From Eshraghiella sp964441705 (GTDB taxonomy: Bacteria; Bacillota; Clostridia; Lachnospirales; Lachnospiraceae): a stretch of DNA of 64,000 bases. A program made the position numbers and the translations under genes. Below are positions 8,638 through 18,463 of this stretch, one piece after another. The stretch spans positions 1 through 64,000 of the forward strand of contig CAYTWF010000005.1 of the NCBI GenBank assembly GCA_964441705.1, in the 5' to 3' direction. Each line of letters begins with the position of its first letter. The stretch's first letter is position 1. The notes beneath the pieces were generated by a model. It worked only from the letters and a program-made list of their open reading frames with translations, did not search any database and was not told the origin of the DNA.

Positions 8638-10443
8638 ATGCAGGCATTGATACTGGCAGCAGGAATGGGAAAGAGGCTCAAGGAGCTTACCAGCGAGGCA
8701 ACCAAATGTATGGTTAAGGTTAATGGCGTGGCTATGATTGACCGAATGATGAGGACGCTTGATGGTCTGGGACTTTCAAGAATAGTAGTTGTTGTAGGCT
8801 ACGAAGGACAGAAGCTGAAGGATTATATTGCAGCTCTCAATGTTACAACAGAGGTGGTATACGTTGAGAACAGCATATATGATAAGACCAATAATATATA
8901 TTCACTGTATCTTGCAAAGGACTATCTTTTGCAGGATGATACACTGCTTCTTGAATCAGATATTGTGTTTGAGGAAGCGGTAATAAGAAAGCTTATAGAT
9001 AATCCATATTCCAGTCTTGTACTTGTTGACAAGTTTGAAAGCTGGATGGATGGAACAGTTGTAACATTGGATGAGGAGGGTAATATCTGCTCCTTTGTAT
9101 CCAAGCGTGAATTTGATTTTAACAGAGTAGATGAATACTATAAGACAGTTAATCTGTATAAATTCAGTAAAGAATTTTCACAGCTTTATTATGTGCCATT
9201 TCTTGAGGCGTATGTAAAAGCACTGGGAACCAACGTGTATTATGAGCAGGTATTGAAGGTAATTACCTTTCTTGATGACCCACATATTAAAGCAGTCCGC
9301 CTTAACGGGGAGAAATGGTATGAGATAGATGATGTTCAGGACCTTGATATTGCAGAGACTATTTTTCTTGAGGGACCGGAGAAGCTTGACAGAATGCAGA
9401 GCAGATATGGCGGCTACTGGAGATATCCTAAGCTTTTGGATTTCTGCTATCTGGTTAATCCTCATTTCCCTAATGATAAGCTTATAAGTGAGATGAAGGC
9501 TAATCTGGATACATTAGTTAGAGAATATCCTTCGGGAATGAATATTAACAGCCTTATTGCAGCCAAGAATTATGGGCTTAAGAAGGAATGCATATGCGTA
9601 GGCAACGGTGCGGCAGAGCTTATTAAGGTTCTTATGGAGGAATATACAGGACGAATTGGCGTTCTCCACCCTTCCTTTGAAGAGTATGCCAATAGAAAAG
9701 ACAGCTCCGAGCTTGTGGAATATAACTGCAGTGAACCGGATTTTTCTTATACAGCAGATGATTTAATGGAATTTTATGAGGATAAGGATATTGCGTCTCT
9801 GCTTATTGTTAATCCTGATAATCCGTCAGGCAGCTATATTATGAAAAAAGATGTATTAAGACTGGTGGATTGGGCACAGAATAAGGGTATACGACTTATC
9901 ATAGACGAATCCTTTGTCGACTTTTCAGATGTGGAGGAGAATACCTCTCTTCTTGACCAGCAGTTCCTTAATGAACATCCGGGTCTTTTTGTTGTGAAAA
10001 GTATATCAAAGTCCTATGGTGTTCCAGGACTTAGACTTGGAATAATTGCCTCAGGAGACCGGGATACAATAGCGGCTATGAAGAAAAGTGTATCTATATG
10101 GAATATTAATTCCTTTGCGGAATTTTTTATGCAGATATTTGAGAAATACCAGTCCCTTTACACGGCGTCTCTTAAGCAGTTCTATAAGGAACGCGCAGAT
10201 TTTTTCAAGGCACTGGAGCAGATTGATTACCTTAGACCAGTACCATCTCAGGCCAACTATATTATGTGTGAGGTCACAGAACGGTATACAAGCAGGCGTC
10301 TTGCAGAGCTTTTGCTTGAGTCCAACATATTTATTAAGGACCTGTCCCATAAAACAGGACTCGAGGGCAGACAGTATATTAGAATTGCAGTGCGTACAGG
10401 AGAAGAGAACAACGTACTTATAGCTGCATTAAAGAGACTGTAA
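8638..10443 (+). CDS. Cytidylyltransferase - aminotransferase fusion (PntC-like layout)
   Basis: Two enzymes in one 601-residue chain. Residues 1-240 are a nucleotidyltransferase of the LicC type (ALILAAGMGKRLKELT, KCMVKVNG, ESDIVFEE), which in relatives activates phosphocholine or a phosphonate with CTP. Residues 260-601 are a fold-type I PLP enzyme of the HisC/CobD class: NPDNPSG, IIDESFVDF, and the Schiff-base lysine in SISKSYG (Lys458). The same domain order is described for PntC, which makes CMP-aminoethylphosphonate. No PEP mutase or decarboxylase for phosphonates is in the window, so the true substrate is open. The next gene, licD, 25 bases away, would use a CDP- or CMP-activated group. 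Confidence 0.82.
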   Translation: MQALILAAGMGKRLKELTSEATKCMVKVNGVAMIDRMMRTLDGLGLSRIVVVVGYEGQKLKDYIAALNVTTEVVYVENSIYDKTNNIYSLYLAKDYLLQDDTLLLESDIVFEEAVIRKLIDNPYSSLVLVDKFESWMDGTVVTLDEEGNICSFVSKREFDFNRVDEYYKTVNLYKFSKEFSQLYYVPFLEAYVKALGTNVYYEQVLKVITFLDDPHIKAVRLNGEKWYEIDDVQDLDIAETIFLEGPEKLDRMQSRYGGYWRYPKLLDFCYLVNPHFPNDKLISEMKANLDTLVREYPSGMNINSLIAAKNYGLKKECICVGNGAAELIKVLMEEYTGRIGVLHPSFEEYANRKDSSELVEYNCSEPDFSYTADDLMEFYEDKDIASLLIVNPDNPSGSYIMKKDVLRLVDWAQNKGIRLIIDESFVDFSDVEENTSLLDQQFLNEHPGLFVVKSISKSYGVPGLRLGIIASGDRDTIAAMKKSVSIWNINSFAEFFMQIFEKYQSLYTASLKQFYKERADFFKALEQIDYLRPVPSQANYIMCEVTERYTSRRLAELLLESNIFIKDLSHKTGLEGRQYIRIAVRTGEENNVLIAALKRL

Positions 10444-10468
10444 AATATTGAATTAACCGGAGGAAGCT

Positions 10469-11344
10469 ATGTCTAAATTCTACGAAGACAAGGAACTTAA
10501 GAAAATACAGTCCATGGAAATGGGAATTCTAAAGGATTTTATTAAAATATGTGAAGATAACAATTTGAAATATTTTGCAGTAGCTGGAACCGGAATCGGA
10601 GCAATAAGACATGGCGGATTTATTCCATGGGACGACGATATTGACGTGGCGATACCACGAAAGGATTTTGACAGACTAATCAGTATCGTGGAGAGGGACA
10701 TGAGCGACAAGTATTTCGTGCTTAATACGGAGCATAATGAGAATTTTCCTCTTATGACTACGAGACTTTGTATTCGTGGCACGCGATTTGTGGAGAAGTC
10801 CTTTATGAATGTGGATTGCAGTTGTGGTATCTTTCTTGATATATATCCATATGACAACCTTGCGGACAACCAGTTCCTTTATAACATGCAGGTGTGGAGA
10901 GCGTGGTTTTACAGCAAGCTCCTTATATTGAGAAGCATTGGAACGCCATATCTTCATCAAAAGGGCTTTACAGCCAAGGCTATTACGCTGGTGTGCAAAA
11001 TGGTTAATGGAATTATGTCACTTTTCAAGGTGGACAAAAAGAAGTTATACAACAAATGCAAAAAAATATGTACCAAGTATAACAATAAAGAAACGAAAAG
11101 ATTTGGTTTTCCGGGAGATACCAGTCCTAACTGGAATACGCTGTACAAGAACAGAACGTTTCCGTGCAGGAAATGGAAATTTGAAGATATTGAGCTGGAT
11201 TTTCCTCGGGATATTAAAGGAATGCTTCGTAATTTCTATGGAGATACATTTATGACTATGCCTCCGGTTGAGAACCGTAAGACGCATTATCCATACATTC
11301 TTGATTTCGGAGATGGAGAAAGAATAGAGAATCCAGAGGAATAA
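10469..11344 (+). CDS. LicD-family phosphotransferase
   Basis: LicD proteins transfer phosphocholine (or a like group) from a CDP-activated donor onto surface polysaccharide or teichoic acid at the inner face of the membrane. Seen: the family core IRHGGFIPWDDDIDVAIPR near residues 47-66 with its DDDID metal-binding acidic cluster, and the C-terminal PRDIKGMLRNFYGDTFM segment. It is 291 residues long. GGAGG precedes the ATG. It pairs with the upstream activating fusion enzyme; together they suggest decoration of a glycan with a zwitterionic group, which is inference. Confidence 0.87.
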   Translation: MSKFYEDKELKKIQSMEMGILKDFIKICEDNNLKYFAVAGTGIGAIRHGGFIPWDDDIDVAIPRKDFDRLISIVERDMSDKYFVLNTEHNENFPLMTTRLCIRGTRFVEKSFMNVDCSCGIFLDIYPYDNLADNQFLYNMQVWRAWFYSKLLILRSIGTPYLHQKGFTAKAITLVCKMVNGIMSLFKVDKKKLYNKCKKICTKYNNKETKRFGFPGDTSPNWNTLYKNRTFPCRKWKFEDIELDFPRDIKGMLRNFYGDTFMTMPPVENRKTHYPYILDFGDGERIENPEE

Positions 11345-11348
11345 TAAA

Positions 11349-11375
11349 TGCCCCGGTCATACGCTGATCGGGGCA
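11349..11375. terminator. Bidirectional terminator between licD and the CNNM/CBS gene
   Basis: An 11-bp stem (11349-11359 with 11365-11375, one G-U) with a 5-base loop, between two convergent genes. It is flanked by A-rich sequence on one side and T-rich on the other. Confidence 0.7.
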
Positions 11376-11380
11376 CTAAT

Positions 11381-12661
11381 TTAATCTGGCTCATCGCCTT
11401 TATCCGTATTAAGGATATACGCGTGAACCTTAATCATTCTATGCTTATCACATTCTTCTACTACAAATCGCAGTCCATCAAGCATAATCTCATCACCCTT
11501 TTGTGGCAGGTGTTCAAGATATTTGATAATCAGTCCGCTTATGGAATCAAAGTCATCCTCCTCATCAAGGTCAGGAAGCTGGAAAATATCTTCCAGGTCA
11601 TTAAGTCTTGCAGAGCCTGCAAGTATATATTCCCTATCACTTAGCTTGACAATCTCATCCTCTTCATCCTCGTCATATTCGTCTCGGATTTCACCAACAA
11701 TCTCCTCCAACAGGTCCTCAAGAGTAATCATACCAACTGTAGAGCCATATTCGTCTACAACTATGGTTATGTTGTTAGAGGTTTTTTTAAGCTCGTCCAT
11801 AAGTTCAGATATATGTTTAAATTCATAGGTGTAGTAAGGCTTCCTAAGAATGTCTTTTACCTTAAAGGAGCTTTTATCCTCACACAGCAGCAGGTCCTTA
11901 ACATTAATGATACCTACCACATTATCAACAGATTCCTCATATACAGGCAGTCTGGTGAATTTGTCCTGACGAAACTCGTCAATAATTTCATCATAGGTAC
12001 TGTCTATGGATATGCATGACATATCAATTCGTGGAATCATAACATCCTTTGCCTGGGAATCACCAAAGTCGAACACATTGTTAATCATTTCACGCTCGTC
12101 ACTTTCGATAACACCCTCTTCGTGGCTTACATCCACGATTGTACGCAGCTCGTCCTCAGTGATGGAGGCCTTGTGCTTCTTGGGATTGTAGCCAAAAATA
12201 AACAGGAATCCAATTGACAGCTTGTTGATTATGAAAATAATTGGTGTAAGCACTGTCATAAGTGCAAAAATAATTCCGCTGTATGCCAAAGCTATCCGGT
12301 CGGCGTGTGTGGTTGCAATTGTTTTGGGTGATATTTCTCCAAAAATAAGAACAAGCAGCGTAAGAACACCGGTGGATATACTGACTGCGGAATTGTCCCA
12401 CAACGTTAAGGTAATCGTTGTTGCAAGAGAGGACGCAGACAGGTTGACAATGTTGTTGCCTATCAATATTGCGCTAAGCATTTTGGAAGAGTCAGAGGTA
12501 ATTCTTATGACTCTTGCAGCTCTTTTGCTGCCATCCTCGGCAAGGGAACGCATGCGTATCAGATTAACTGATACAAAAGATGTTTCTGCAGATGAAAAAA
12601 ATGCAGATAAAAACAGCAGCACGATAAGGGCTGCAATTTGGATCACGACACTGGGGTCCAA
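11381..12661 (-). CDS. CNNM/CorC-type membrane protein with CBS domains (hemolysin family)
   Basis: Membrane protein of the HlyC/CorC group, linked in relatives to Mg2+ or other ion homeostasis. Seen: an N-terminal DUF21/CNNM membrane domain (about residues 1-190, beginning VVIQIAALIVLLFLSAFFSSAE), the linker EEGVIESDEREMINNVFDFG, two CBS motifs (about 205-330, ending STVGMITLEDLLEEIVGEI), and a C-terminal CorC_HlyC domain (about 340-426). The start is a TTG at 12661, supported by AGGAG 10 bases upstream; no better in-frame start exists. Monocistronic, convergent with licD. Confidence 0.92.
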   Translation of the reverse strand: MDPSVVIQIAALIVLLFLSAFFSSAETSFVSVNLIRMRSLAEDGSKRAARVIRITSDSSKMLSAILIGNNIVNLSASSLATTITLTLWDNSAVSISTGVLTLLVLIFGEISPKTIATTHADRIALAYSGIIFALMTVLTPIIFIINKLSIGFLFIFGYNPKKHKASITEDELRTIVDVSHEEGVIESDEREMINNVFDFGDSQAKDVMIPRIDMSCISIDSTYDEIIDEFRQDKFTRLPVYEESVDNVVGIINVKDLLLCEDKSSFKVKDILRKPYYTYEFKHISELMDELKKTSNNITIVVDEYGSTVGMITLEDLLEEIVGEIRDEYDEDEEDEIVKLSDREYILAGSARLNDLEDIFQLPDLDEEDDFDSISGLIIKYLEHLPQKGDEIMLDGLRFVVEECDKHRMIKVHAYILNTDKGDEPD

Positions 12662-12760
12662 GTAAAATCAACTCCTTTTATTGATGTATCTCTTAAATCA
12701 ACATAATATGGGAATATGCTGAAAATGTCAAATCTTTCTTTGCAGATAGTGCACCGCCAC

Positions 12761-12790
12761 TTGAAAAACATGACCGCCTTGTATTATACT
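12761..12790 (+). promoter_or_regulatory. Promoter of pth-mfd-asparaginase
   Basis: TTGAAA (12761-12766) and TATACT (12785-12790) with an 18-base spacer, 35 bases before the pth start. Confidence 0.6.
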
Positions 12791-12824
12791 ATAGATTACA
12801 TTTAGAAAACAGGCAGGTATAATA

Positions 12825-13385
12825 ATGTATATAATCGCAGGACTCGGCAACCCGGAGAAAAAATATGACCGCACAAGGCATAATATGGGTTTTAGAATAA
12901 TAGATGCATATGCCACAAGGCATAATATAGATATATCAGAGAGCAAGCATAAAGGACTTATTGGCAAGGGCACCATTAATGGCGAGAAGGTTATTCTCGT
13001 AAAGCCCATGACCTATATGAATCTCAGCGGAGAATGTATCAGAGCCGCGGCAGATTATTACAAGGTTGCACCAGAGGACATAATTGTTCTTTTTGACGAT
13101 ATAAGTCTTGAACCAGGTAAAATAAGGGTTCGCAAAAAGGGCAGCGCAGGCGGACACAACGGAATTAAAAGCATAATTGCCCATTTGGGAACCGAGGGCT
13201 TTCCAAGACTTAAGTTTGGAGTAGGCGATAAGCCAAGAGGAATGGACCTGGCAGACCACGTGCTGGGAAGATTCTCCAAGACAGATGAGCAGGCAGTTGA
13301 GGAGGCACTGGACAGAGCTTGTGATGCAGTTGACTGTATGATAGGCGAAGGGGTAGACAGCGCCATGAACCGCTATAACGGATAA
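12825..13385 (+). CDS. pth: Peptidyl-tRNA hydrolase
   Basis: Releases peptides from prematurely dissociated peptidyl-tRNA, an essential cleaning step of translation. Seen: the N-terminal signature IAGLGNPEKKYDRTRHNMGF containing the catalytic His, KPMTYMNLSGE, FDDISLEPGKIRVR and KGSAGGHNGIKSI. The 186-residue length is standard. It lies 15 bases upstream of mfd, a gene order common in Firmicutes. Confidence 0.97.
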   Translation: MYIIAGLGNPEKKYDRTRHNMGFRIIDAYATRHNIDISESKHKGLIGKGTINGEKVILVKPMTYMNLSGECIRAAADYYKVAPEDIIVLFDDISLEPGKIRVRKKGSAGGHNGIKSIIAHLGTEGFPRLKFGVGDKPRGMDLADHVLGRFSKTDEQAVEEALDRACDAVDCMIGEGVDSAMNRYNG

Positions 13386-13400
13386 CGGGGAAGGAGAGTA

Positions 13401-16400
13401 ATGAACGTAATGGAACAGCCAGTCCATCAGCTGGCATATTACAACGATATAAGGGACTGCCTGAAAAAGCCAGGCAGAGTACCGGTGGCTTTTGGCTGTG
13501 TTGACCAGCAGAAGCCACATTTTATCTTTGGAATTGGGGAAGGCTTTAGACGTAAGCTTATTATTACCCACACCGAGATTAAGGCGAGAGAGCTTTATGA
13601 GGACTACAGAGGCGTTGATAGAAATGTAGTATATTATCCGGCCAAGGATTTTATATTCTACAGTGCAGATATCCACGGTAACCAGATTGTAAAAGACAGA
13701 CTTGAGGTAATTAACCGGCTTCTGCACGATGAAGAGCTTACGGTTATTACCACAGCGGATGGCTGTCTTGACAAGCTTTTGCCACCAGGTGTTTTTACCA
13801 GATATACCAGAACACTTCGGGTGGGGGACGAGATTGACGCCAATAAGCTGGCAGCTCAGCTGGTAGATATGGGCTACGAGAGAGTTGGACAGACAGAAAG
13901 CGGTGGACAGTTTGCCATTCGAGGCGGAATTATTGATATCTATCCGCTGACAGCTGAGAATCCATGCCGAATTGAGCTGTGGGACACAGAGGTGGATTCC
14001 ATGAGACTCTTTGACGTGGAAAGCCAGCGTTCTGTTGAGAATATTCAGGAGCTTGAAATATTTCCGGCAACAGAGCTTTTGATGTGCGACAACCTTGCTG
14101 ACGGAATCGCCGCAGTTGAGGAGGACACCAAAAAGTATGCCAAAATACTTACGAAGGAAGACCGGCTTGTAGAGGCCGCCAGAATTAAGAAAAGCTTTGA
14201 GGAGCTGAAGGAAAAGCTGTTCGTTCTTAATGATATGACAGGCTGTGACAGTTATATTTCCTACTTTGCCAAAAGCACAGTATCCCTTGTGGATTATTTT
14301 GACAGGGACAATACTCTTATAGTGTTAGACGAGCCTAACCGACTTGATGAGAAAATACGTGTAGTGACTAAGGAATTTTCCGAAAGCATGACCCATCGTC
14401 TTGAAAAAGGAGATATTCTTCCGGGACAGACCAATGTGCTTTATTCTGAGGGCGAGCTTTACGCCAAAATAGGAGCCCGCCATGCAATCGCGGTCTCAGC
14501 CCTTGATTGTAAGCTGCCACTGCTGGAGGTGGAGGGACACTACAATATTGGCGCCAAGGGAATCGGCTCCTATAATAATTCCTTTGAAACACTGGTATCG
14601 GATGTGTCTGCATGGAAAAAGAAGGGTTACTCAATTCTTCTGGTATCGGCATCCAAAACAAGAGCACAGCGACTTGCCAGCGACCTTGCTGACAACGGCG
14701 TAACAGCCATATATTCAGAGAATCAGGACAGAGAGCTGGTTCCCGGTGAGGTTATGACCACCTATGGGAAGCTGCGTAAGGGCTATGAATACCCTGAAAT
14801 CAGATTTGCAGCTATTGCCGAAGATGATATTTTTGGTGTAACCAAGAAGGCCAAACGTAAGAAAAAGAATTATGAGGGCAAGGCAATTGCCAGCTTTTCC
14901 GAGCTTAATATTGGAGATTACGTTATTCATGAGAATCACGGACTTGGAATATACCGTGGTATTGAGAAGATAGAAGTAGATAAGGTAGAAAAAGATTATA
15001 TCAAAATAGAGTACGCCGGAAGCGGCAACCTGTATATTCTGGCAACCCAGCTGGATATGATTCAGAAATATGCGGGAGCTGACGCCAAAAAACCTAAGCT
15101 TAATAAGCTTGGTTCACCGGAGTGGAATAAGACCAAGACAAGAGTTAAAGGTGCAGTACACCAGGTAGCAGATGAGCTGGTTAAGCTTTATGCAATAAGA
15201 CAGCAGAAACAGGGATATACCTTTAGTGCTGATTCTCCATGGCAGCGGGAATTTGAGGAGCTGTTTCCTTATGAGGAGACCAGCGACCAGCTTACTGCAA
15301 TTGAGGACACTAAAAAGGATATGGAGAGCCGGAAGATAATGGACCGTCTTATCTGCGGAGACGTGGGCTATGGCAAGACTGAGATTGCCCTGCGAGCCGC
15401 ATTTAAGGCAATACAGGACGGCAAACAGGTAGTATATCTGGTGCCAACCACGATACTTGCCAAGCAGCATTTCTCCACCTTTGACCAGAGAATGAAGGAT
15501 TTTGGCGTTAATGTTAAGATGCTTTCAAGATTCTGCACACCTAAGGAGATAAAAGAAACCCTCAGCGGACTTAAAAAGGGGCTGGTTGATGTTGTAATCG
15601 GAACTCACAGGGTTATCTCCAAGGACGTAGTGTACAAAGACCTTGGACTGCTTATTATAGATGAGGAGCAGCGTTTTGGTGTTGCCCATAAGGAAAAAAT
15701 TAAGCACCTCAAGGAAAACGTGGATGTTCTTACACTTACCGCAACCCCGATTCCGCGAACTCTGCATATGAGCCTGGTTGGAATCAGGGATATGAGCGTA
15801 CTTGAGGAGCCGCCGGTAGACAGACTCCCAATTCAGACCTTTGTCACAGAATATGACGAGGAGATGGTGCGAGAGGCAATTAACCGAGAGCTTGCAAGAG
15901 GCGGACAGGTGTATTATGTATATAACAAGGTGCAGGGAATTGAGGATATTGCCCTTAACATAAGCAAAATAGTACCGGATGCCAATGTAGCCTTTGCCCA
16001 TGGACAGATGCATGAGAGAGAGCTGGAAAGAATAATGGTGGATTTCGTTAATGGAGAGATAGATGTATTAGTCTCAACTACTATTATCGAGACTGGTCTT
16101 GATATACCTAACGTTAACACTATTATCATACATGATTCTGACAGATTTGGACTTTCTCAGCTATATCAGCTTCGAGGCCGTGTAGGCCGTTCAGGCCGTG
16201 TGGCATATGCATTTCTTATGTATAAGAGAGATAAGATGCTAAAAGAAATTGCAGAGAAGAGACTTAGTGCCATCAGGGAATTCACTGAGCTGGGTTCAGG
16301 CTTTAAGATAGCCATGAAGGATTTGGAGATAAGAGGTGCCGGCAATCTCCTTGGAGCAGAGCAGCACGGGCATATGGAGGCGGTAGGTTATGACCTGTAC

Positions 16401-16934
16401 TGCAAGATGCTTAACGAGGCAGTAGCTGATATCAGAGGACTTCCTACCGGAAGCGACTTTGAAACAGTGGTTGATATTGATGTGGATGCATATATTCCGG
16501 CAACCTATATCAGAAGTGAAAGCCTTAAGCTTGATATTTATAAACGAATTGCAGCAATTGCAACAGAGGAAGAGCTTTCCGATATGACGGATGAGCTGCT
16601 GGATAGATTTGGTGACGTGCCTAAGTCAGCACTTAACCTTATGAAGATTGCTTTTATCAAGTCAAGAGCTCATGATGCCTACATTATGGAGATTAAAGGG
16701 GATAAGAAGGAGCTGCGTATTAAAATGTATCCGCAGGCTCGTATCAACCCTATGGGAATACCGGATATTATCAGGCAGAAGGGCAGCAGAATGAAGTTTA
16801 CCAACGGAGAAATTCCGTATTTTACCTATTACTATAGTAAGGATAATATCAAGAGTCCTGACAGCTACTTAGAATGTGTCGGTGCACTGGTGGAGGAGCT
16901 GTCAGCACTTAGGACAGAAGAAGGGAAAGCATGA
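13401..16934 (+). CDS. mfd: Transcription-repair coupling factor Mfd
   Basis: Removes stalled RNA polymerase at DNA lesions and recruits UvrA. The full-length 1177-residue layout is visible: a UvrB-like N-terminus (FAIRGGIIDIYP), the RNA polymerase interaction domain around IGDYVIHENHGLGIYRG, and a RecG-like translocase with Walker A GDVGYGKTEIAL (Gly653 onward), DEEQRFGV (754 onward), TLTATPIPRTLHMSL and QLRGRVGRSGRVAYA. The C-terminal D7 domain (DMTDELLDRFGDVPKSALNL) is also present. AAGGAG precedes the ATG. The stop overlaps the asparaginase start by 4 bases. Confidence 0.97.
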   Translation: MNVMEQPVHQLAYYNDIRDCLKKPGRVPVAFGCVDQQKPHFIFGIGEGFRRKLIITHTEIKARELYEDYRGVDRNVVYYPAKDFIFYSADIHGNQIVKDRLEVINRLLHDEELTVITTADGCLDKLLPPGVFTRYTRTLRVGDEIDANKLAAQLVDMGYERVGQTESGGQFAIRGGIIDIYPLTAENPCRIELWDTEVDSMRLFDVESQRSVENIQELEIFPATELLMCDNLADGIAAVEEDTKKYAKILTKEDRLVEAARIKKSFEELKEKLFVLNDMTGCDSYISYFAKSTVSLVDYFDRDNTLIVLDEPNRLDEKIRVVTKEFSESMTHRLEKGDILPGQTNVLYSEGELYAKIGARHAIAVSALDCKLPLLEVEGHYNIGAKGIGSYNNSFETLVSDVSAWKKKGYSILLVSASKTRAQRLASDLADNGVTAIYSENQDRELVPGEVMTTYGKLRKGYEYPEIRFAAIAEDDIFGVTKKAKRKKKNYEGKAIASFSELNIGDYVIHENHGLGIYRGIEKIEVDKVEKDYIKIEYAGSGNLYILATQLDMIQKYAGADAKKPKLNKLGSPEWNKTKTRVKGAVHQVADELVKLYAIRQQKQGYTFSADSPWQREFEELFPYEETSDQLTAIEDTKKDMESRKIMDRLICGDVGYGKTEIALRAAFKAIQDGKQVVYLVPTTILAKQHFSTFDQRMKDFGVNVKMLSRFCTPKEIKETLSGLKKGLVDVVIGTHRVISKDVVYKDLGLLIIDEEQRFGVAHKEKIKHLKENVDVLTLTATPIPRTLHMSLVGIRDMSVLEEPPVDRLPIQTFVTEYDEEMVREAINRELARGGQVYYVYNKVQGIEDIALNISKIVPDANVAFAHGQMHERELERIMVDFVNGEIDVLVSTTIIETGLDIPNVNTIIIHDSDRFGLSQLYQLRGRVGRSGRVAYAFLMYKRDKMLKEIAEKRLSAIREFTELGSGFKIAMKDLEIRGAGNLLGAEQHGHMEAVGYDLYCKMLNEAVADIRGLPTGSDFETVVDIDVDAYIPATYIRSESLKLDIYKRIAAIATEEELSDMTDELLDRFGDVPKSALNLMKIAFIKSRAHDAYIMEIKGDKKELRIKMYPQARINPMGIPDIIRQKGSRMKFTNGEIPYFTYYYSKDNIKSPDSYLECVGALVEELSALRTEEGKA

Positions 16935-17917
16935 AAATATTAGTTATTTTTACAGGCGGGACAATCGGCAGCAGCCTTAATGGGGAGTATATATCAACAG
17001 ATGCTGATAAGCCATATAAGCTGATTCATATGTATGAGCAAAAATATGGTGCGGCAGCAGAGTTTGACACTATATCACCATATACGATTCTCAGTGAAAA
17101 CATGAACTGCCTTATATACACCAGATTGATTGAATGCATTAAGGACAATATAGACAAAGGCTATGACGGAATAATTGTAACCCACGGAAGCGATACCCTT
17201 CAGTACACGGCAGCAGCCTTAAGCTATTATCTGGGTATGAATACAATCCCGGTTGTGGTTGTGTCAAGTAACTATGTGCTTGAGGATGAGAGAGCCAATG
17301 GACTCGAGAATTTCAGAAGAGCGGTAGAGCTTATAGGCGGGGGACATGGTAAAGGAGTGCTGGTTACCTATGCTAATACAGGAGAGAAGTGTAAGGTTCA
17401 CAGAGGCACCAGGCTGATGCCGCATATGCCATACAGCGATTATCTTACAAGCCTTGGCAATCAATATTATGGAAGTTTTAATGAGCAGGGCTTTGTAAAA
17501 AATCCATTATATATAGAAGAGACAGATGAGCTTAGCCCACGCTGGAGGCTGCCTGATAAGGAAGAATCAGGGGTTATGCTTGTACATCCATATCCGGGCA
17601 TGAGCTATCCTGATATTTCGCAGGCAGCCAGAGGAATATTGTTAAATTCCTATCATTCTGGCACTCTTTGTACTGCAGCTTTGGAGCTAAAAGCATTTCT
17701 TGAAAAAGCAGCAGACCGGGGAATACCTGTTTTTTTAACAGGAGCTGAGCCCGGACCGGATTATGAAAGCTGCGCTGCATATGAACAGCTGGGAATTAAG
17801 GTGCTGCCGCCAATGTCTCCAATTGCGGCATATATTAAGCTGTGCCTTTGCCCGGCGGATGATATAGTGCATATAATGGAAAGCCGTATATCAGAGGACA
17901 TCCTCGTCCTCCATTAA
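16931..17917 (+). CDS. L-asparaginase, type I-like
   Basis: Hydrolyses asparagine to aspartate and ammonia, probably in the cytoplasm (no signal peptide). Seen: the first catalytic threonine motif IFTGGTIGSSL at the N-terminus and the second motif GIIVTHGSDTLQYTAAALSY, both diagnostic of the asparaginase/glutaminase fold. It is 328 residues. Translation is coupled to mfd through an ATGA overlap. Its 3' end overlaps the convergent gene on the other strand by 27 bases. Confidence 0.9.
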   Translation: MKILVIFTGGTIGSSLNGEYISTDADKPYKLIHMYEQKYGAAAEFDTISPYTILSENMNCLIYTRLIECIKDNIDKGYDGIIVTHGSDTLQYTAAALSYYLGMNTIPVVVVSSNYVLEDERANGLENFRRAVELIGGGHGKGVLVTYANTGEKCKVHRGTRLMPHMPYSDYLTSLGNQYYGSFNEQGFVKNPLYIEETDELSPRWRLPDKEESGVMLVHPYPGMSYPDISQAARGILLNSYHSGTLCTAALELKAFLEKAADRGIPVFLTGAEPGPDYESCAAYEQLGIKVLPPMSPIAAYIKLCLCPADDIVHIMESRISEDILVLH

Positions 17918-18460
17918 TGTGTAATCACGTTCAAAAAGCTGGTCACATACCTGATTTTTAAGAGCAGGCCACTCCATTTTCTCCAGAAGCTTCTGGACAA
18001 TGAAGGCTCTGCTCTTTTGTGTGTATTTTGGCAGGTGGTTCTGGGCAAGGATATTCGACAGTTCTTTTTTCCACATCCAGGACAGTTGGTCCTTAGGCTT
18101 GCACTTAGGGTTATCTGTGGCGGCACGAAGCTCGTCAATAACAATGGCTCCACTATCTTCATATATACACAAAATTCCCCAGTATGGCGGAATGTGTTCA
18201 CTGACATGCTTACTGTGACGCATTCCAACAACAATATAATTACGGTCACAGAAACGGTCATAGCCCCTGACCTGCCCCTTAAGACGCTCATAGGTGTCGA
18301 CACTGCTTTTTATCTCTATACCCACAATCGTATCGGGCATAAGCATAATCACGTCGGCTCTGGCTTTTCCCATTACTTTTTCTTCAAATATTCGTATTTT
18401 TCCAAAACGGTCCTCCAGATAATCAAAAAGAGGCTCTCGTATATCTTTATCATATAACAT
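17891..18460 (-). CDS. PD-(D/E)XK nuclease-like protein (sce7726-like)
   Basis: Function unknown. Seen: the N-terminus DKDIREPLFDYLEDRFG recalls sce7726-type proteins, and ADVIMLMPDTIVGIEIKSS (about residues 34-52) fits the D...ExK core of PD-(D/E)XK nucleases. The remainder is alpha-helical with conserved-looking KPKDQLSWMWKKELSNIL. It is 189 residues. It sits 3 bases downstream of an AraC regulator in the same direction, so both may share a transcript. A role in DNA processing is only suggested by the fold. Confidence 0.65.
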   Translation of the reverse strand: MLYDKDIREPLFDYLEDRFGKIRIFEEKVMGKARADVIMLMPDTIVGIEIKSSVDTYERLKGQVRGYDRFCDRNYIVVGMRHSKHVSEHIPPYWGILCIYEDSGAIVIDELRAATDNPKCKPKDQLSWMWKKELSNILAQNHLPKYTQKSRAFIVQKLLEKMEWPALKNQVCDQLFERDYTLMEDEDVL

Positions 18461-18463
18461 AGG

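Noticed and set aside
12936..13727. 263-codon open frame on the minus strand across pth and mfd
   Set aside because: It lies opposite two strongly conserved genes, has no ribosome binding site and a Cys/Tyr/Ile-rich composition typical of antisense frames.
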